NCBI GenBank assembly: GCA_002701365.1
Contig: NZUK01000012.1
Location: forward strand, 1 to 64,000
Length of the DNA stretch: 64,000 nt
Origin: Flavobacteriales bacterium
Lineage (GTDB): Bacteria > Bacteroidota > Bacteroidia > Flavobacteriales > TMED113
Direction: 5' to 3'
Shown: positions 39,264 to 49,963 of the stretch, piece by piece
Layout of the letters: every line of letters begins with the position of its first letter
How positions within the stretch are numbered: position 1 is the first letter of the stretch
Program-made: the position numbers and the translations under genes
Notes under the pieces: generated by a model
Databases searched by the model: none
Told to the model about the DNA's origin: nothing
The model's input: only the letters and a program-made list of their open reading frames with translations

Positions 39264-39467
39264 GTATACTAAGATTATTTTAGATTACCATTTTTAGCAA
39301 TTCAAAAATAGAAACTTATTTAAATTGAAACATATTTTAATTTAAAAATTTTTAACAAAATACATAATTTAGAAACATTCTAAATTATAAAAATTTGTGA
39401 AACTTTGACTATTAGGCAATTATCAATTCATATAAGTTTTATTAATTTTAATTAAATTACTTTAATT

Positions 39468-40781
39468 ATGAACAGTAAATTTATCTTTTTGAGTTGCTTA
39501 TCTTTATTTCTAATAAATCAGACTAGAGCACAATCTTTTGACATATATAATGAATTTGTTTTTTTAAAAGACTTCAGCTATAATACCAAAAAATCAAATT
39601 CCTCTATTAATTTCGCAAAATCTGTTAAAATAGAACATGAAGTCAACGAATTACTTGACCCCATTATAGAGCTAAATTCCTCTGAAAAATTAAAATTATC
39701 ATTTGACATTTTGGCTTCAGAATCCACAACATACGCGTATACTTTTATTCATTGCGATAGTGATTGGCAATACTCAGACATTACACAATCTGAATACTTA
39801 AATGGATTTTTTGATAACTATATTAACAACTTTGAATACTCATTTAACACACTTACACCATATGTAAACTATAATCTAGTTTTTCCTAATGAAGATGTTC
39901 AATTTAAAAAATCCGGTAACTATGTTATTTTAGTATATGACACTGAAAAAAATACACCTGTTTTGAGTAAAAGATTTATGATACACGAAGACATATTAAA
40001 TATTAACATGTCAATTAAAATACCATCACTACCACAAGACAGGGACACAAAACAAGAAATCGATTTTTATATTAAGAACTTTGAAAAACTGAATATTATA
40101 GACCCAACACAAGAATTAAAAATTATTATCCAAAAAAATGATGATTGGAATAATATAATTGACAATTGCAAACCAAGTTTTGTAAATAATAAAGTATTAG
40201 AATTTGATTACCAGGGAGATTTATCTTTTAATGGAGGAAATGAATTTTTCGATTTCGATATGAAAAGTTTAAGATATCTTGGGAAAAACGTTTATTCTAT
40301 TGAACAAAAAATGATACAAGGACATCAAATTTATTGTATTGATTTATTTACAGACAAAATTAAAAATGAAGATTATGAATTTAAATATGATTTAAATGGT
40401 AAATATGTTTTATCTGTTAACGAAACAAAAGATCGTAATACAGAAGGTGATTATGCATTAGTTAAATTTACTCTTATTAATAATGAAGTAACAAATCAGA
40501 ATATATATGTATATGGAGAATTAACAAATTGGGACATATTACCAGAAGCAGAAATGAAATATGATTCTCAAAAAAAATATTATTACTGTTTTTTATACTT
40601 AAAACAAGGATACTATAATTATCAATATGTAATATCAGATGAAAGTAAAATAACTTATTTGAATAATAACTATTCAGAAACACGCAACCAATACTCTATA
40701 TATACATACCATACGCCTTCCTGGGGCAATTATGATAGATTGGTTGGTATATCAAAAAACACATCAAATGCTCTGAAATAA
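39468..40781 (+). CDS. Type IX secretion system plug protein (DUF5103 family)
   Basis: 437 aa; signal peptide; TFIHCDSDWQYSDITQSEYLNGFFDNYINNFEYSFNTLTPYVNYNLVFPNEDVQFKKSGNYVILVYD. Confidence 0.85.
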   Translation: MNSKFIFLSCLSLFLINQTRAQSFDIYNEFVFLKDFSYNTKKSNSSINFAKSVKIEHEVNELLDPIIELNSSEKLKLSFDILASESTTYAYTFIHCDSDWQYSDITQSEYLNGFFDNYINNFEYSFNTLTPYVNYNLVFPNEDVQFKKSGNYVILVYDTEKNTPVLSKRFMIHEDILNINMSIKIPSLPQDRDTKQEIDFYIKNFEKLNIIDPTQELKIIIQKNDDWNNIIDNCKPSFVNNKVLEFDYQGDLSFNGGNEFFDFDMKSLRYLGKNVYSIEQKMIQGHQIYCIDLFTDKIKNEDYEFKYDLNGKYVLSVNETKDRNTEGDYALVKFTLINNEVTNQNIYVYGELTNWDILPEAEMKYDSQKKYYYCFLYLKQGYYNYQYVISDESKITYLNNNYSETRNQYSIYTYHTPSWGNYDRLVGISKNTSNALK

Positions 40782-40827
40782 TTAATTATTATTATTTTTA
40801 TAGCAACTCAATTATATCTATTAAAAA

Positions 40828-42459
40828 ATGAATAATAATATTTCAAAACCACCAATCCCAAACTGTGAGCCTGTTAAGTCATATGCACCTAATTCTATTG
40901 AAAGAGCACAATTACAAGAAGAATATAAAAAATCCATGAATAAAGTTATAGAAATACCTATGTGGATTAATGGGAAACACGTTAAATCAAAAAAAAAGAA
41001 ACCTATATCCCCGCCACACAATCACAAACATATTGTTGGACACTACTACGAGGGAAATACCACTCATGTTAACAATGCAATAAAGGCAGCAATAAAAGCC
41101 AAACGTGAATGGGAGGCAATGTGTTGGCAAGATCGAGCATCAATATTTTTAAAAGCGGCTGACCTTCTAGCTGGTCCTTATAGACACAAAATTAATGCAG
41201 CTACAATGATTGGTCAATCAAAAAATGCATTTCAAGCAGAAATTGATGCAGCATGTGAATTTATTGATTTTTTAAAATTTAATGTAAAATTCATGCATGA
41301 CATATATCAAGAGCAACCTGAATCATCTAGAGGAGTTTGGAATAGAATGGAGTATAGACCATTAGATGGCTTTATATATGCAATTACACCTTTCAACTTT
41401 ACATCAATTGCTGCGAATTTGTGCGTAGCACCAGCATTAATGGGTAACACAATCGTATGGAAGCCTTCAGACCATCAAATATATTCAACCAAAATAATTA
41501 TTGATTTATTTAAAGCAGCAGGTTTACCAGATGGTGTTATCAATGTAGTTTACACAGATCCTGTACTAACCAGCAATATAATTTTTTCTCATCATGAGTT
41601 TGCAGGATTACACTTTACTGGATCAACCAAAGTATTTAAAGACATTTGGCAAACTATTGGCAAAAATATTAAATCGTATAAAAATTATCCAAGGATTGTA
41701 GGAGAAACTGGTGGAAAAGATTTTATACTAGCACATAAATCTGCAGATCACAAAGAAGTAGTGACCGCCCTGATAAGAGGAGCTTTTGAATATCAAGGTC
41801 AAAAATGCTCTGCAGCATCTAGAGCATACATACCAAAAGATAGATGGAAAAGTATTAAAACATTATTAATTAAAGAGCTACAAACTATTCAAGTGGGAGA
41901 ACCTTCCGATTTTTCAAATTTCATGAATGCTGTAATTCACGAACAATCATTTAATAAATTAAAAGGGGTGATCAATAAAGTTCGAAAAGATAAAAATGCT
42001 GAAATTATTTTTGGAGGAGGATGTGATAAGTCCTCAGGTTATTTTATTGAACCCACCGTAATTGTTGCAAAAAAACCTGATTTCTTTACAATGAAAGAAG
42101 AATTGTTTGGTCCAGTGTTAACAATATATATATACGATCAGAGTGATGATTTTGAAAAAATACTAAACATAATAGATGAAACATCTGAGTATAGTTTAAC
42201 TGGATCGATATTTGCAAAAGACAGACAGATAATAGCACAAGCATTAAAATCTCTAAAAATGTCTGCCGGCAATTTTTATATTAATGACAAACCTACTGGA
42301 GCCGTTGTGTCTCAGCAGCCATTTGGTGGAGGCAGAGCATCAGGCACTAATGATAAGGCAGGATCATATTTAAACTTGCTTAGATGGGTATCACCAAGAA
42401 CGATAAAGGAGAACTTCGTACCTGACAAAGATTATAGATATCCTTTCCTAAAAAAATGA
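40828..42459 (+). CDS. pruA: L-glutamate gamma-semialdehyde (1-pyrroline-5-carboxylate) dehydrogenase
   Basis: 543 aa; AITPFNFTSIAANLCVAPALMGNTIVWKPSD, LHFTGSTKVFKDIW, ETGGKDFILAHKSAD, YQGQKCSAASRAY. Confidence 0.95.
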   Translation: MNNNISKPPIPNCEPVKSYAPNSIERAQLQEEYKKSMNKVIEIPMWINGKHVKSKKKKPISPPHNHKHIVGHYYEGNTTHVNNAIKAAIKAKREWEAMCWQDRASIFLKAADLLAGPYRHKINAATMIGQSKNAFQAEIDAACEFIDFLKFNVKFMHDIYQEQPESSRGVWNRMEYRPLDGFIYAITPFNFTSIAANLCVAPALMGNTIVWKPSDHQIYSTKIIIDLFKAAGLPDGVINVVYTDPVLTSNIIFSHHEFAGLHFTGSTKVFKDIWQTIGKNIKSYKNYPRIVGETGGKDFILAHKSADHKEVVTALIRGAFEYQGQKCSAASRAYIPKDRWKSIKTLLIKELQTIQVGEPSDFSNFMNAVIHEQSFNKLKGVINKVRKDKNAEIIFGGGCDKSSGYFIEPTVIVAKKPDFFTMKEELFGPVLTIYIYDQSDDFEKILNIIDETSEYSLTGSIFAKDRQIIAQALKSLKMSAGNFYINDKPTGAVVSQQPFGGGRASGTNDKAGSYLNLLRWVSPRTIKENFVPDKDYRYPFLKK

Positions 42460-42767
42460 AGCAATATATAATTAGATTTTATACAAAAATTCCTAGGTGG
42501 ATCAAAAACAGATATTTTTTATCTGTAGTTATATTTTGTACTTGGATAATCTTTTTTGACACAAACTCAATATTAGTTCAAGCCAATAAACAAAACGACA
42601 TAAATAAACTAGAAAGTGACATCGAATACTATATCAGAGAAATTGAACAAGATCAAAAATTGCTTAATATTATAAGAACAGATTCATTAACACTAGATTT
42701 AGAAAAATACTTTAGAGAAGTACTTTTTTTATCAAAAAAAAATGAAGAAGTATTTATCATTGAATAA
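42456..42767 (+). CDS. Septum formation initiator family protein (FtsB/DivIC-like)
   Basis: 103 aa; single TM followed by coiled coil (NDINKLESDIEYYIREIEQDQKLLNIIRTD), ATGA overlap with pruA. Confidence 0.8.
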   Translation: MKQYIIRFYTKIPRWIKNRYFLSVVIFCTWIIFFDTNSILVQANKQNDINKLESDIEYYIREIEQDQKLLNIIRTDSLTLDLEKYFREVLFLSKKNEEVFIIE

Positions 42768-45700
42768 AAATATAATGGTGAAAAATAACATGAACCAAAC
42801 TCCAAAATTTATACCACAAACAAAAAAAGATTGGAAGAAAATAAATAGCAATAGTCTATTGAAAAATCAATATGGGAAACACATTTTTGATCCAATATAC
42901 TTTCCAGATGAAAAAATAGAAACCAATTCATTTAATCAAAATTCCTATTGGAACATGCATGTGGAAATTGAGATTAAAACAGAAAAACAGGCAAACAAAG
43001 AGGCTTTACGGGCTTTACAATTAGGCGCAGAATCTATATGTTTCACGAAATACAAAAAGCATAATTTAAACGTCATCTTAGAAAAGATCCAAATTGAAAT
43101 TGTTAGAATAGAATTTAAAGATTTTGAGAACTTTGAAGATCTAGCAAAACAATACATAGAAATTGGATTAAGTAAAATTGGAAAAAATGGATTAAAACTA
43201 TTAAATGGATGTTTCTATATGACAAATATTTCAGAATCTTCCTATAATTACTTTTCTAAAAAACTTCCTAATTATCATTTTAAAACAATTGATCTAAATG
43301 AAACAAATAATTTTGATTTTTTAAAAAAAATTCAACAAGAAAAAAAAATAAAAAAAAAGAGTACACAGCTACATAAAACTACATACACATTTAATGTGTC
43401 AAGTAACTTTTTATTTGAAATTGCAAGAATAAGATCATTCCAAATTAAATATCAGAGAATAACTGGAATCATACCTTATGTACTCTGCATATGTGAATCA
43501 CAATCTGAAGAAAAAGACGCCTTAATAAAAAACAGTATTAAAGCGATAAGTTCTATAATTGCAGGCTGTAGTGGTTTATTAATTAGATCTGACAAAGATC
43601 CTATTTTAAATATGCAACAGCAATTAATTTTAAAAAAGGAAGGGATGTTAGATCAAGTCTCTGACCCACTACACGGAAGCTATTATATTGAAAAAATAAC
43701 AAATCAAATAGATGGAGAATTAAAAATTAACACTTCGTTAAAAGATGTTGTAAAAAATAACACATGGGCAACAATCGAAGGAATTACGCTAAAAAATAAA
43801 TACTATAAAAGTGACATTATAAATACTCCCCACTTAAAATATGGAGCCGGAACTCCACCATTTACTAGAGGACCTTATGCAAGCATGTATTGTGAAAGAA
43901 AGTGGACAATACGTCAATACGCGGGATACTCTACAGCTGAAGAATCAAATAAGTTTTACAGAAAAAATCTTCTAGCTGGACAAACTGGCTTATCAATTGC
44001 ATTTGATCTCCCAACGCACAGAGGTTATGACTCTAATCATGAACGTGTTTTTGGAGATGTCGGAAAAGCCGGAGTAGCAATTGATACTATTGATGACATG
44101 GAAATTTTATTTAATGAAATTGACTTGAAAAATCTTTCAGTTTCAATGACAATGAATGGTGCAGTTATTCCAATTTTAGCTTTTTTCATAGCTATCGCTG
44201 AAAAAAAAGGTGTTTCAAAAAAACATCTTCAAGGTACAATACAGAATGATATTTTAAAAGAGTTTATGGTTAGAAACACTTATATTTATCCGCCAAAAAA
44301 TTCAATGAGAATAATACGAGATATTTTTAAGTTCACCTCTAAGAATATGCCCAAATTTAATAGTATTAGTGTTAGTGGATACCATATGCTAGAAGCTGGA
44401 GCAAGCGCAGACATTGAACTTGCATATACTTTATGTGATGGATTGGAATATGTTAGAAATGGAATAAAAGCTGGATTAAAAATTGATGAATTTGCACCTA
44501 GACTATCATTTTTTTGGGGTATTGGGATGAATTTTTTTATGGAAATTGCTAAAATGAGGGCCGCTAGAATTTTATGGGCAGAAATGATAGCTCCATTTAA
44601 ACCTAAAAATCCAAAATCACTAATGTTAAGATCTCACTGCCAAACATCAGGTTGGAGCCTAACCAAACAAACGCCTGAAAATAATATCACCCGAACAACT
44701 CTTGAAGCACTAGCCGCAGTGATCGGTGGCACTCAATCACTACATACAAATGCACTAGATGAAGCTATTGCGCTTCCAACAAATGAGTCAGCCAAAATTG
44801 CTAGAGACACGCAATTATTTCTTCAAAATGAAACGGATATATGTAAGGCAATTGACCCTTTTGGAGGATCATACTATTTAGAATTTTTAACAAATGAATT
44901 AAAAGAAAAAGCCAAAAAACACATAGATGAAATAGAAAAAATAGGAGGAATGGTAAAAGCAATTGAACTGGGAGTTCCAAAACTACGAATAGAATCATCG
45001 GCAATAAAACGTCAATCACAAATTGATAGCGGAAAAAATTTAATTATTGGAGTAAATTGCTATCAACAAAATGAAAAAAATCAAATCAAAATTCTAGAAA
45101 TTGATAACAAAAAAGTTCAAAAAAATCAAATCAAAAGATTAAACAAGATTAAACAAGATAGAAATAATTCAAAAATTCAAAAAATTCTTAAACAAATATC
45201 AGAAGCATGCAATGATGAATCAAAAAATCTTTTAGCATTAGCAATTGAAGCAGCAAAAGCTAAAGCAACTATTGGAGAAATATCAACTGCAATGGAAAAA
45301 AAATTCTCACGGTATACAGCAAAAACAACTATTAATTCAGGAATATATGCAATGGAAAATATGAATAATGAGAAATTTATACAAGCTCAAAGTTTAACAG
45401 AAATTTTTGATAAAAAACACGGTCGACGTCCTAGAATACTTGCTGCTAAAATAGGTCAAGATGGTCACGATAGAGGTATAAAAATAATAGCAACAAGTTT
45501 CTCTGACATAGGTTTTGATGTAGATATCGCCCCTCTCTTTCAAACTCCTAAAGAAATAGCTAAACAAGCAATTGAAAATGACACTCACATTATTGGAATA
45601 TCATCTCTTGCAGGAGGACATAAAACACTTATTCCTGCATTAATTAAAGAACTTAAAAAATATAAAAGACAAGATATTATGATTATTGCGGGGGGGGTAA

Positions 45701-45816
45701 TTCCCGAAAAAGATTATGAGCACCTCTTAAAAGAGGGGGTTAAACAAATATTTGGTCCAGGAACCATTGTAATTGATGCAGCTATTCAAATTTTAAATGA
45801 ATTACTTGAAACATGA
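42742..45816 (+). CDS. Methylmalonyl-CoA mutase: MutA-like region fused to full MutB (single polypeptide)
   Basis: 1024 aa. C-terminal ~690 aa is a full MutB (GTPPFTRGPYASMYCERKWTIRQYAGYSTAEESN, SVSGYHMLEAGASADIELAYT, B12 domain KIGQDGHDRG). N-terminal ~330 aa resembles MutA (ALRALQLGAESICF, FLFEIARIRSFQIKYQRI, SDPLHGSYYIEKITNQI). Likely real start at 42775 (MVKNNMNQTPKF). Confidence 0.9.
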   Translation: MKKYLSLNKNIMVKNNMNQTPKFIPQTKKDWKKINSNSLLKNQYGKHIFDPIYFPDEKIETNSFNQNSYWNMHVEIEIKTEKQANKEALRALQLGAESICFTKYKKHNLNVILEKIQIEIVRIEFKDFENFEDLAKQYIEIGLSKIGKNGLKLLNGCFYMTNISESSYNYFSKKLPNYHFKTIDLNETNNFDFLKKIQQEKKIKKKSTQLHKTTYTFNVSSNFLFEIARIRSFQIKYQRITGIIPYVLCICESQSEEKDALIKNSIKAISSIIAGCSGLLIRSDKDPILNMQQQLILKKEGMLDQVSDPLHGSYYIEKITNQIDGELKINTSLKDVVKNNTWATIEGITLKNKYYKSDIINTPHLKYGAGTPPFTRGPYASMYCERKWTIRQYAGYSTAEESNKFYRKNLLAGQTGLSIAFDLPTHRGYDSNHERVFGDVGKAGVAIDTIDDMEILFNEIDLKNLSVSMTMNGAVIPILAFFIAIAEKKGVSKKHLQGTIQNDILKEFMVRNTYIYPPKNSMRIIRDIFKFTSKNMPKFNSISVSGYHMLEAGASADIELAYTLCDGLEYVRNGIKAGLKIDEFAPRLSFFWGIGMNFFMEIAKMRAARILWAEMIAPFKPKNPKSLMLRSHCQTSGWSLTKQTPENNITRTTLEALAAVIGGTQSLHTNALDEAIALPTNESAKIARDTQLFLQNETDICKAIDPFGGSYYLEFLTNELKEKAKKHIDEIEKIGGMVKAIELGVPKLRIESSAIKRQSQIDSGKNLIIGVNCYQQNEKNQIKILEIDNKKVQKNQIKRLNKIKQDRNNSKIQKILKQISEACNDESKNLLALAIEAAKAKATIGEISTAMEKKFSRYTAKTTINSGIYAMENMNNEKFIQAQSLTEIFDKKHGRRPRILAAKIGQDGHDRGIKIIATSFSDIGFDVDIAPLFQTPKEIAKQAIENDTHIIGISSLAGGHKTLIPALIKELKKYKRQDIMIIAGGVIPEKDYEHLLKEGVKQIFGPGTIVIDAAIQILNELLET

Positions 45817-46760
45817 AATCAGAAGAATACTTAACTGGTATAAGACAAAATAAATATGAAATTCTAGCTAAAGCTATTACATTAATTGAAAGTTCCTTGG
45901 AAAAGGATAAAGAAAAAGCAATCCAATTGATTGACAAGTGCATTCCTTTTTCTGGAAAATCTATAAGAATAGGCATAAGCGGAACTCCAGGTGTGGGTAA
46001 AAGTACATTTATTGAAAAGCTAGGTTTTTATTTGAAAAAAAAATATAAAATAGCGATACTAGCAATTGATCCGAGTAGTAATATTTCAAAAGGAAGTATT
46101 TTAGGAGATAAAACTAGGATGAACCAATTAACAAATGCAAAAAATATATTTATTCGACCCTCACCAAGTAGAGGACAACTAGGCGGAGTTTGCAACCACA
46201 CAAGAGATAGTATTATTCTTTGTGAAGCTGCAGGTTTCAATATTATACTAATTGAAACTGTTGGTGTAGGTCAATCAGAAGTAATGGTTGAACAAATGAC
46301 AGATTATTTTATATATATGACACTGTGTCAAAATGGAGATGAATTGCAATTTATAAAAAAAGGTATTTTAGAGTTAAGTGATTTAATACTAATAAATAAA
46401 TCAGACCAAAACAAACAGAAAGCTGAAGAAGTAAAATTTCTATTAAACAATACAATCCAAAACTTTCAGAATCATAAAAAACAAACTGTTATGACAAATT
46501 CTGTATTTAATCATATAGACACAAAAGGTGTATGGAATTGTATTAATGATTTTGTACAAGAAAATACTCGAAATGGTCACATCACACTCAATAGACAAAA
46601 GCAAAATACATTTTGGATCAAAGAAAATATCCAAACTGAATTTAATAATCTATTATTTAAAAACAAATATGTTCAAAAACAAATGTTAGACATTAAAAAT
46701 ACCAACACAAAAAAGGTGACAAAAAGAATTATAAACAAACTAATTAAAGAAGGTTTTTAA
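45813..46760 (+). CDS. meaB: Methylmalonyl-CoA mutase-associated GTPase MeaB
   Basis: 315 aa; GISGTPGVGKSTFIEKLG, AIDPSSNISKGSILGDKTRM, RPSPSRGQLGGV, ETVGVGQSEVMVEQMTD; ATGA overlap with mutase. Confidence 0.95.
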   Translation: MKSEEYLTGIRQNKYEILAKAITLIESSLEKDKEKAIQLIDKCIPFSGKSIRIGISGTPGVGKSTFIEKLGFYLKKKYKIAILAIDPSSNISKGSILGDKTRMNQLTNAKNIFIRPSPSRGQLGGVCNHTRDSIILCEAAGFNIILIETVGVGQSEVMVEQMTDYFIYMTLCQNGDELQFIKKGILELSDLILINKSDQNKQKAEEVKFLLNNTIQNFQNHKKQTVMTNSVFNHIDTKGVWNCINDFVQENTRNGHITLNRQKQNTFWIKENIQTEFNNLLFKNKYVQKQMLDIKNTNTKKVTKRIINKLIKEGF

Positions 46761-47715
46761 TTATATCATTTACTTGAACACCTTCTGCTTCTGCCTTATA
46801 ATTTTTAACTAACCGGTGAGCAAGAACCCAACTTGAAACACGTTGCACATCTTCAATATCTGGAGAAAACTTTCCTGACAATATCGCATTAATTTTAGCT
46901 CCTAAAATTAAATACTGAGAAGCTCTTGGGCCAGCACCAAAATTAATGTACTTATTAATGTATTCCGAAGAATTTGATCTATTTGGTCGTGTCTTTTGAA
47001 CTAATTCAACAGCATATTTAATAACATTATCATTAGCAGGTATTTTTAATATTAAATTTTGATAACTCACTAAATCATTTTCAGAAAAAACTTGCTCCAC
47101 ATCACCCATCTTAGATAAAGTAGTTTTTTTTACTATACTGATTTCTTCTTCTAAAGTTGGATAATCTAAGAAGACACTGTACATAAATCTATCTAATTGA
47201 GCTTCAGGCAAAGGATATGTTCCTTCTTGCTCAATTGGATTTTGTGTAGCTAAAACACAAAAAGGTGGTGTTAAATTATAGGTTTTTCCTGAAACAGTAA
47301 CTGACTTTTCCTCCATTGCTTCTAATAACGCCGACTGAGTTTTTGGAGGAGTTCTATTAATTTCATCTGCCAATAGAATATTACAGAAAATTGGACCTTT
47401 TATAAATTTAAATTCTCTGTTTTCATTTAAAATATCATTTCCAATAATATCTGATGGCATTAAATCAGGAGTAAATTGGACTCTATTAAAACGGAGACCT
47501 AAAATTTTAGAAATAGTATTAACTAATAAAGTTTTAGCTAATCCTGGAACACCTATTAATAGAGAGTGGCCACCAACAAACATGGTACTTAAAATTTGCA
47601 TAATCGCTTGATCCTGACCAACAATAATTCTTGATAACTGCGATGTTGTCTCTTGATATTTTGATACTAAATCTTGAACTAAAACTATATCATCTTTGCC
47701 TATTTCCTTATTCAT
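46744..47715 (-). CDS. MoxR-family AAA+ ATPase
   Basis: 323 aa; IVGQDQAIMQIL, LLIGVPGLAKTLLVNTIS, LLADEINRTPPKTQSALLEAMEE, ATQNPIEQEGTYPLPEAQLDRF. Confidence 0.95.
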   Translation of the reverse strand: MNKEIGKDDIVLVQDLVSKYQETTSQLSRIIVGQDQAIMQILSTMFVGGHSLLIGVPGLAKTLLVNTISKILGLRFNRVQFTPDLMPSDIIGNDILNENREFKFIKGPIFCNILLADEINRTPPKTQSALLEAMEEKSVTVSGKTYNLTPPFCVLATQNPIEQEGTYPLPEAQLDRFMYSVFLDYPTLEEEISIVKKTTLSKMGDVEQVFSENDLVSYQNLILKIPANDNVIKYAVELVQKTRPNRSNSSEYINKYINFGAGPRASQYLILGAKINAILSGKFSPDIEDVQRVSSWVLAHRLVKNYKAEAEGVQVNDIIKNLL

Positions 47716-49129
47716 TGTTTAATAAATTATTATAAAAACTATAGCTCAATAAATTATCTGTTGAATATATGTATACGTCTTTAATCTTTTGACGATACCA
47801 ATTATTGATTTCTTCTTGCTGTTTTATGTTATTAAAATAGTTATTTAAAAAAGCATAATCATCATTTAAATTAGCAACATGTTCTGGATACTTTGCAACC
47901 AATTTAACAATACGATAAGCTTCCTTACCGTTTGGTAATTTAATATAAACTGGATCTGTCATTTGACCAATTTCTAATAAATTAATCTCGTTTAATAAAA
48001 CAGGATCTATTTCTGATGATGAAAAGAATGAATTATTTGTATTTGGATTAATTATTAATCCACCATTATATCGAGTTTCAGAATCAGAAGAAAATTCTTG
48101 TGCAGCGTCAAAAAACGTCATTTTTTGACCAATAATATCTGATTTTAATGATTTAAGAAAACTCTGTGCTTGAAGCATATCTTTATTAGAGATTTTTGGA
48201 GTCATTAATATATGTCGCAAATCCACTTCATTGCCTCGACGCTCAATTAATTCAATAATATGATATCCAAATTCTGTTTCAAAAATTTCCGAAACATCTC
48301 CAGGACTTAAACTAAACGCAACTGCTTCAAATTGTTTTGCCAACCCCATTCCTTTTCTAATTTCATATAGCGCTCCACCATTTCGATTAGTTCCGGGATC
48401 TTCAGAATATAATATTGCCATAGTTGCAAAATCTGCACCATTTAAAATTCTATTTCTAAGGTCTTCTAATTTTGACAATGTTTCTTCAACTGATAACACA
48501 GCTGCATCAGGAATTTTTGTTATTTGAGCAATTTGAAATTGTTCACTAACAACAGGAATATCATCAACATTTAACTTAGAATAAAATTTTGACACTTCTA
48601 ATGGAGATACAGTAGTATTTTTTGTTATCTGATACCGCATTTTTTGAGTAATTTTTTGATCTCTAATTAATGGTCTGAATTCATCACTCAAAGCTGTGAT
48701 TGATGGTTGCTGAAAATATTCTAAGATTTTTTCTTTTGAACCTAATTGTTGCTCAAAGTACAGCATCCTCTGATTAAGTTCATTATCAATTTCATTATTA
48801 TCAATTTCAATACTATCAATAGCAGCAAAATGTAATAAGATTTTTTGTAAGAGCAACTCTTCTACCGCCTGTTCTCGAATTTCGAAATCTGAATATTGAA
48901 CCCCCTGCATTTGATATTGTGACTGATATTGTTCTATTAGACTGTTGATATCACTGTGAAAAATTACATTATCACCTATAATAGCAAAAACACCATCCAC
49001 TAATATTGGTTCTGAAAAAGAGCTATTAATAGTATCTAATTCAGAAATTTCACTATTTTGAGCAAAACTAGAACTAAACGCTAAATATAATATTAAAAAC
49101 GTGAATTTTAATTTATTCATAAATTTCAA
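47708..49129 (-). CDS. SurA-like peptidylprolyl isomerase (parvulin domains)
   Basis: 473 aa; signal peptide, SurA-N region, ATMAILYSEDPGTNRNGGALYEIRKGMGLAKQFEAVAFSLSPGDVSEIFETEFGYHIIEL. Confidence 0.9.
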   Translation of the reverse strand: MKFMNKLKFTFLILYLAFSSSFAQNSEISELDTINSSFSEPILVDGVFAIIGDNVIFHSDINSLIEQYQSQYQMQGVQYSDFEIREQAVEELLLQKILLHFAAIDSIEIDNNEIDNELNQRMLYFEQQLGSKEKILEYFQQPSITALSDEFRPLIRDQKITQKMRYQITKNTTVSPLEVSKFYSKLNVDDIPVVSEQFQIAQITKIPDAAVLSVEETLSKLEDLRNRILNGADFATMAILYSEDPGTNRNGGALYEIRKGMGLAKQFEAVAFSLSPGDVSEIFETEFGYHIIELIERRGNEVDLRHILMTPKISNKDMLQAQSFLKSLKSDIIGQKMTFFDAAQEFSSDSETRYNGGLIINPNTNNSFFSSSEIDPVLLNEINLLEIGQMTDPVYIKLPNGKEAYRIVKLVAKYPEHVANLNDDYAFLNNYFNNIKQQEEINNWYRQKIKDVYIYSTDNLLSYSFYNNLLNNE

Positions 49130-49955
49130 AATTATTATTAATGATAGCCTCTTGAATCAGCTTATCTTCAACACTATATAAAACATCTTTTTTTCTTTTA
49201 TTTATTAGTATTTTTCTAATTATCGAAGATACATATTCTAATGGTGAAGGCGTACCTTTTAATCTAAAATCTTTAATAAAGATAAAATATTTGTAGTTAT
49301 TATCTTCGAATTCAAACTTTTGATTCTTTTTAATAATCTTATGTTCAATGGTTTTAATTTTATTATTTTCAAATGGTATTTGTTTTATAAAATCTGACCA
49401 ACTAACCCAAGAACTATCTTCTAAGAAAAATCTCTCTGCAAATTGCACACAATAATTTTTCAATTCTTCGATACTCTCTGAATCAACAGAGTGGTACTTT
49501 GATTTCACATAATCTAAATTTGGAGCGACATTCCTTATTTTGATATAATTCAATTTGATAATATTTTCCTTGAGTTTAAAATTATCAATATTGCTAAGGT
49601 GATAATTAGCAATTAGGGAGTCATGAATAACTGTATCTAAATATGTTTGAATAAGTGCTTGTTTGTAATAATGAATTAATAATGATTCTCTATATACATT
49701 AACAAGACTATCTATATAAAAGGGGTCTTTCTTAAAGTTAAATTCAGCCTTATAAATTAATAACTTTTGCATAGCCCATTCATTGATAAAGTTATTAACA
49801 TATAACAGGCTGTCTTCCGCAAAGCTACTTTCAAAATTTGGAATTTGATCTAAATAAAGATGATGATCCAAAACGCGTGCTAAAGGCTTGGTATCATTTC
49901 TATCTTGAGTGCAAGCTAACAATAACAATAATAATAAACCAATTATGTTTTTCAT
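49113..49955 (-). CDS. Lipoprotein resembling SurA N-terminal/foldase region without a clear PPIase domain
   Basis: 280 aa; lipobox LLLLLACTQ; INEWAMQKLLIYKAEFN; between two PPIase genes. Confidence 0.6.
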   Translation of the reverse strand: MKNIIGLLLLLLLACTQDRNDTKPLARVLDHHLYLDQIPNFESSFAEDSLLYVNNFINEWAMQKLLIYKAEFNFKKDPFYIDSLVNVYRESLLIHYYKQALIQTYLDTVIHDSLIANYHLSNIDNFKLKENIIKLNYIKIRNVAPNLDYVKSKYHSVDSESIEELKNYCVQFAERFFLEDSSWVSWSDFIKQIPFENNKIKTIEHKIIKKNQKFEFEDNNYKYFIFIKDFRLKGTPSPLEYVSSIIRKILINKRKKDVLYSVEDKLIQEAIINNNFEIYE

Positions 49956-49963
49956 GTACTATA

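Noticed and set aside
44801-45019. Minus-strand ORF inside the MutB region
   Set aside because: Antisense to the strongly conserved mutase; hydrophobic translation typical of shadow frames.
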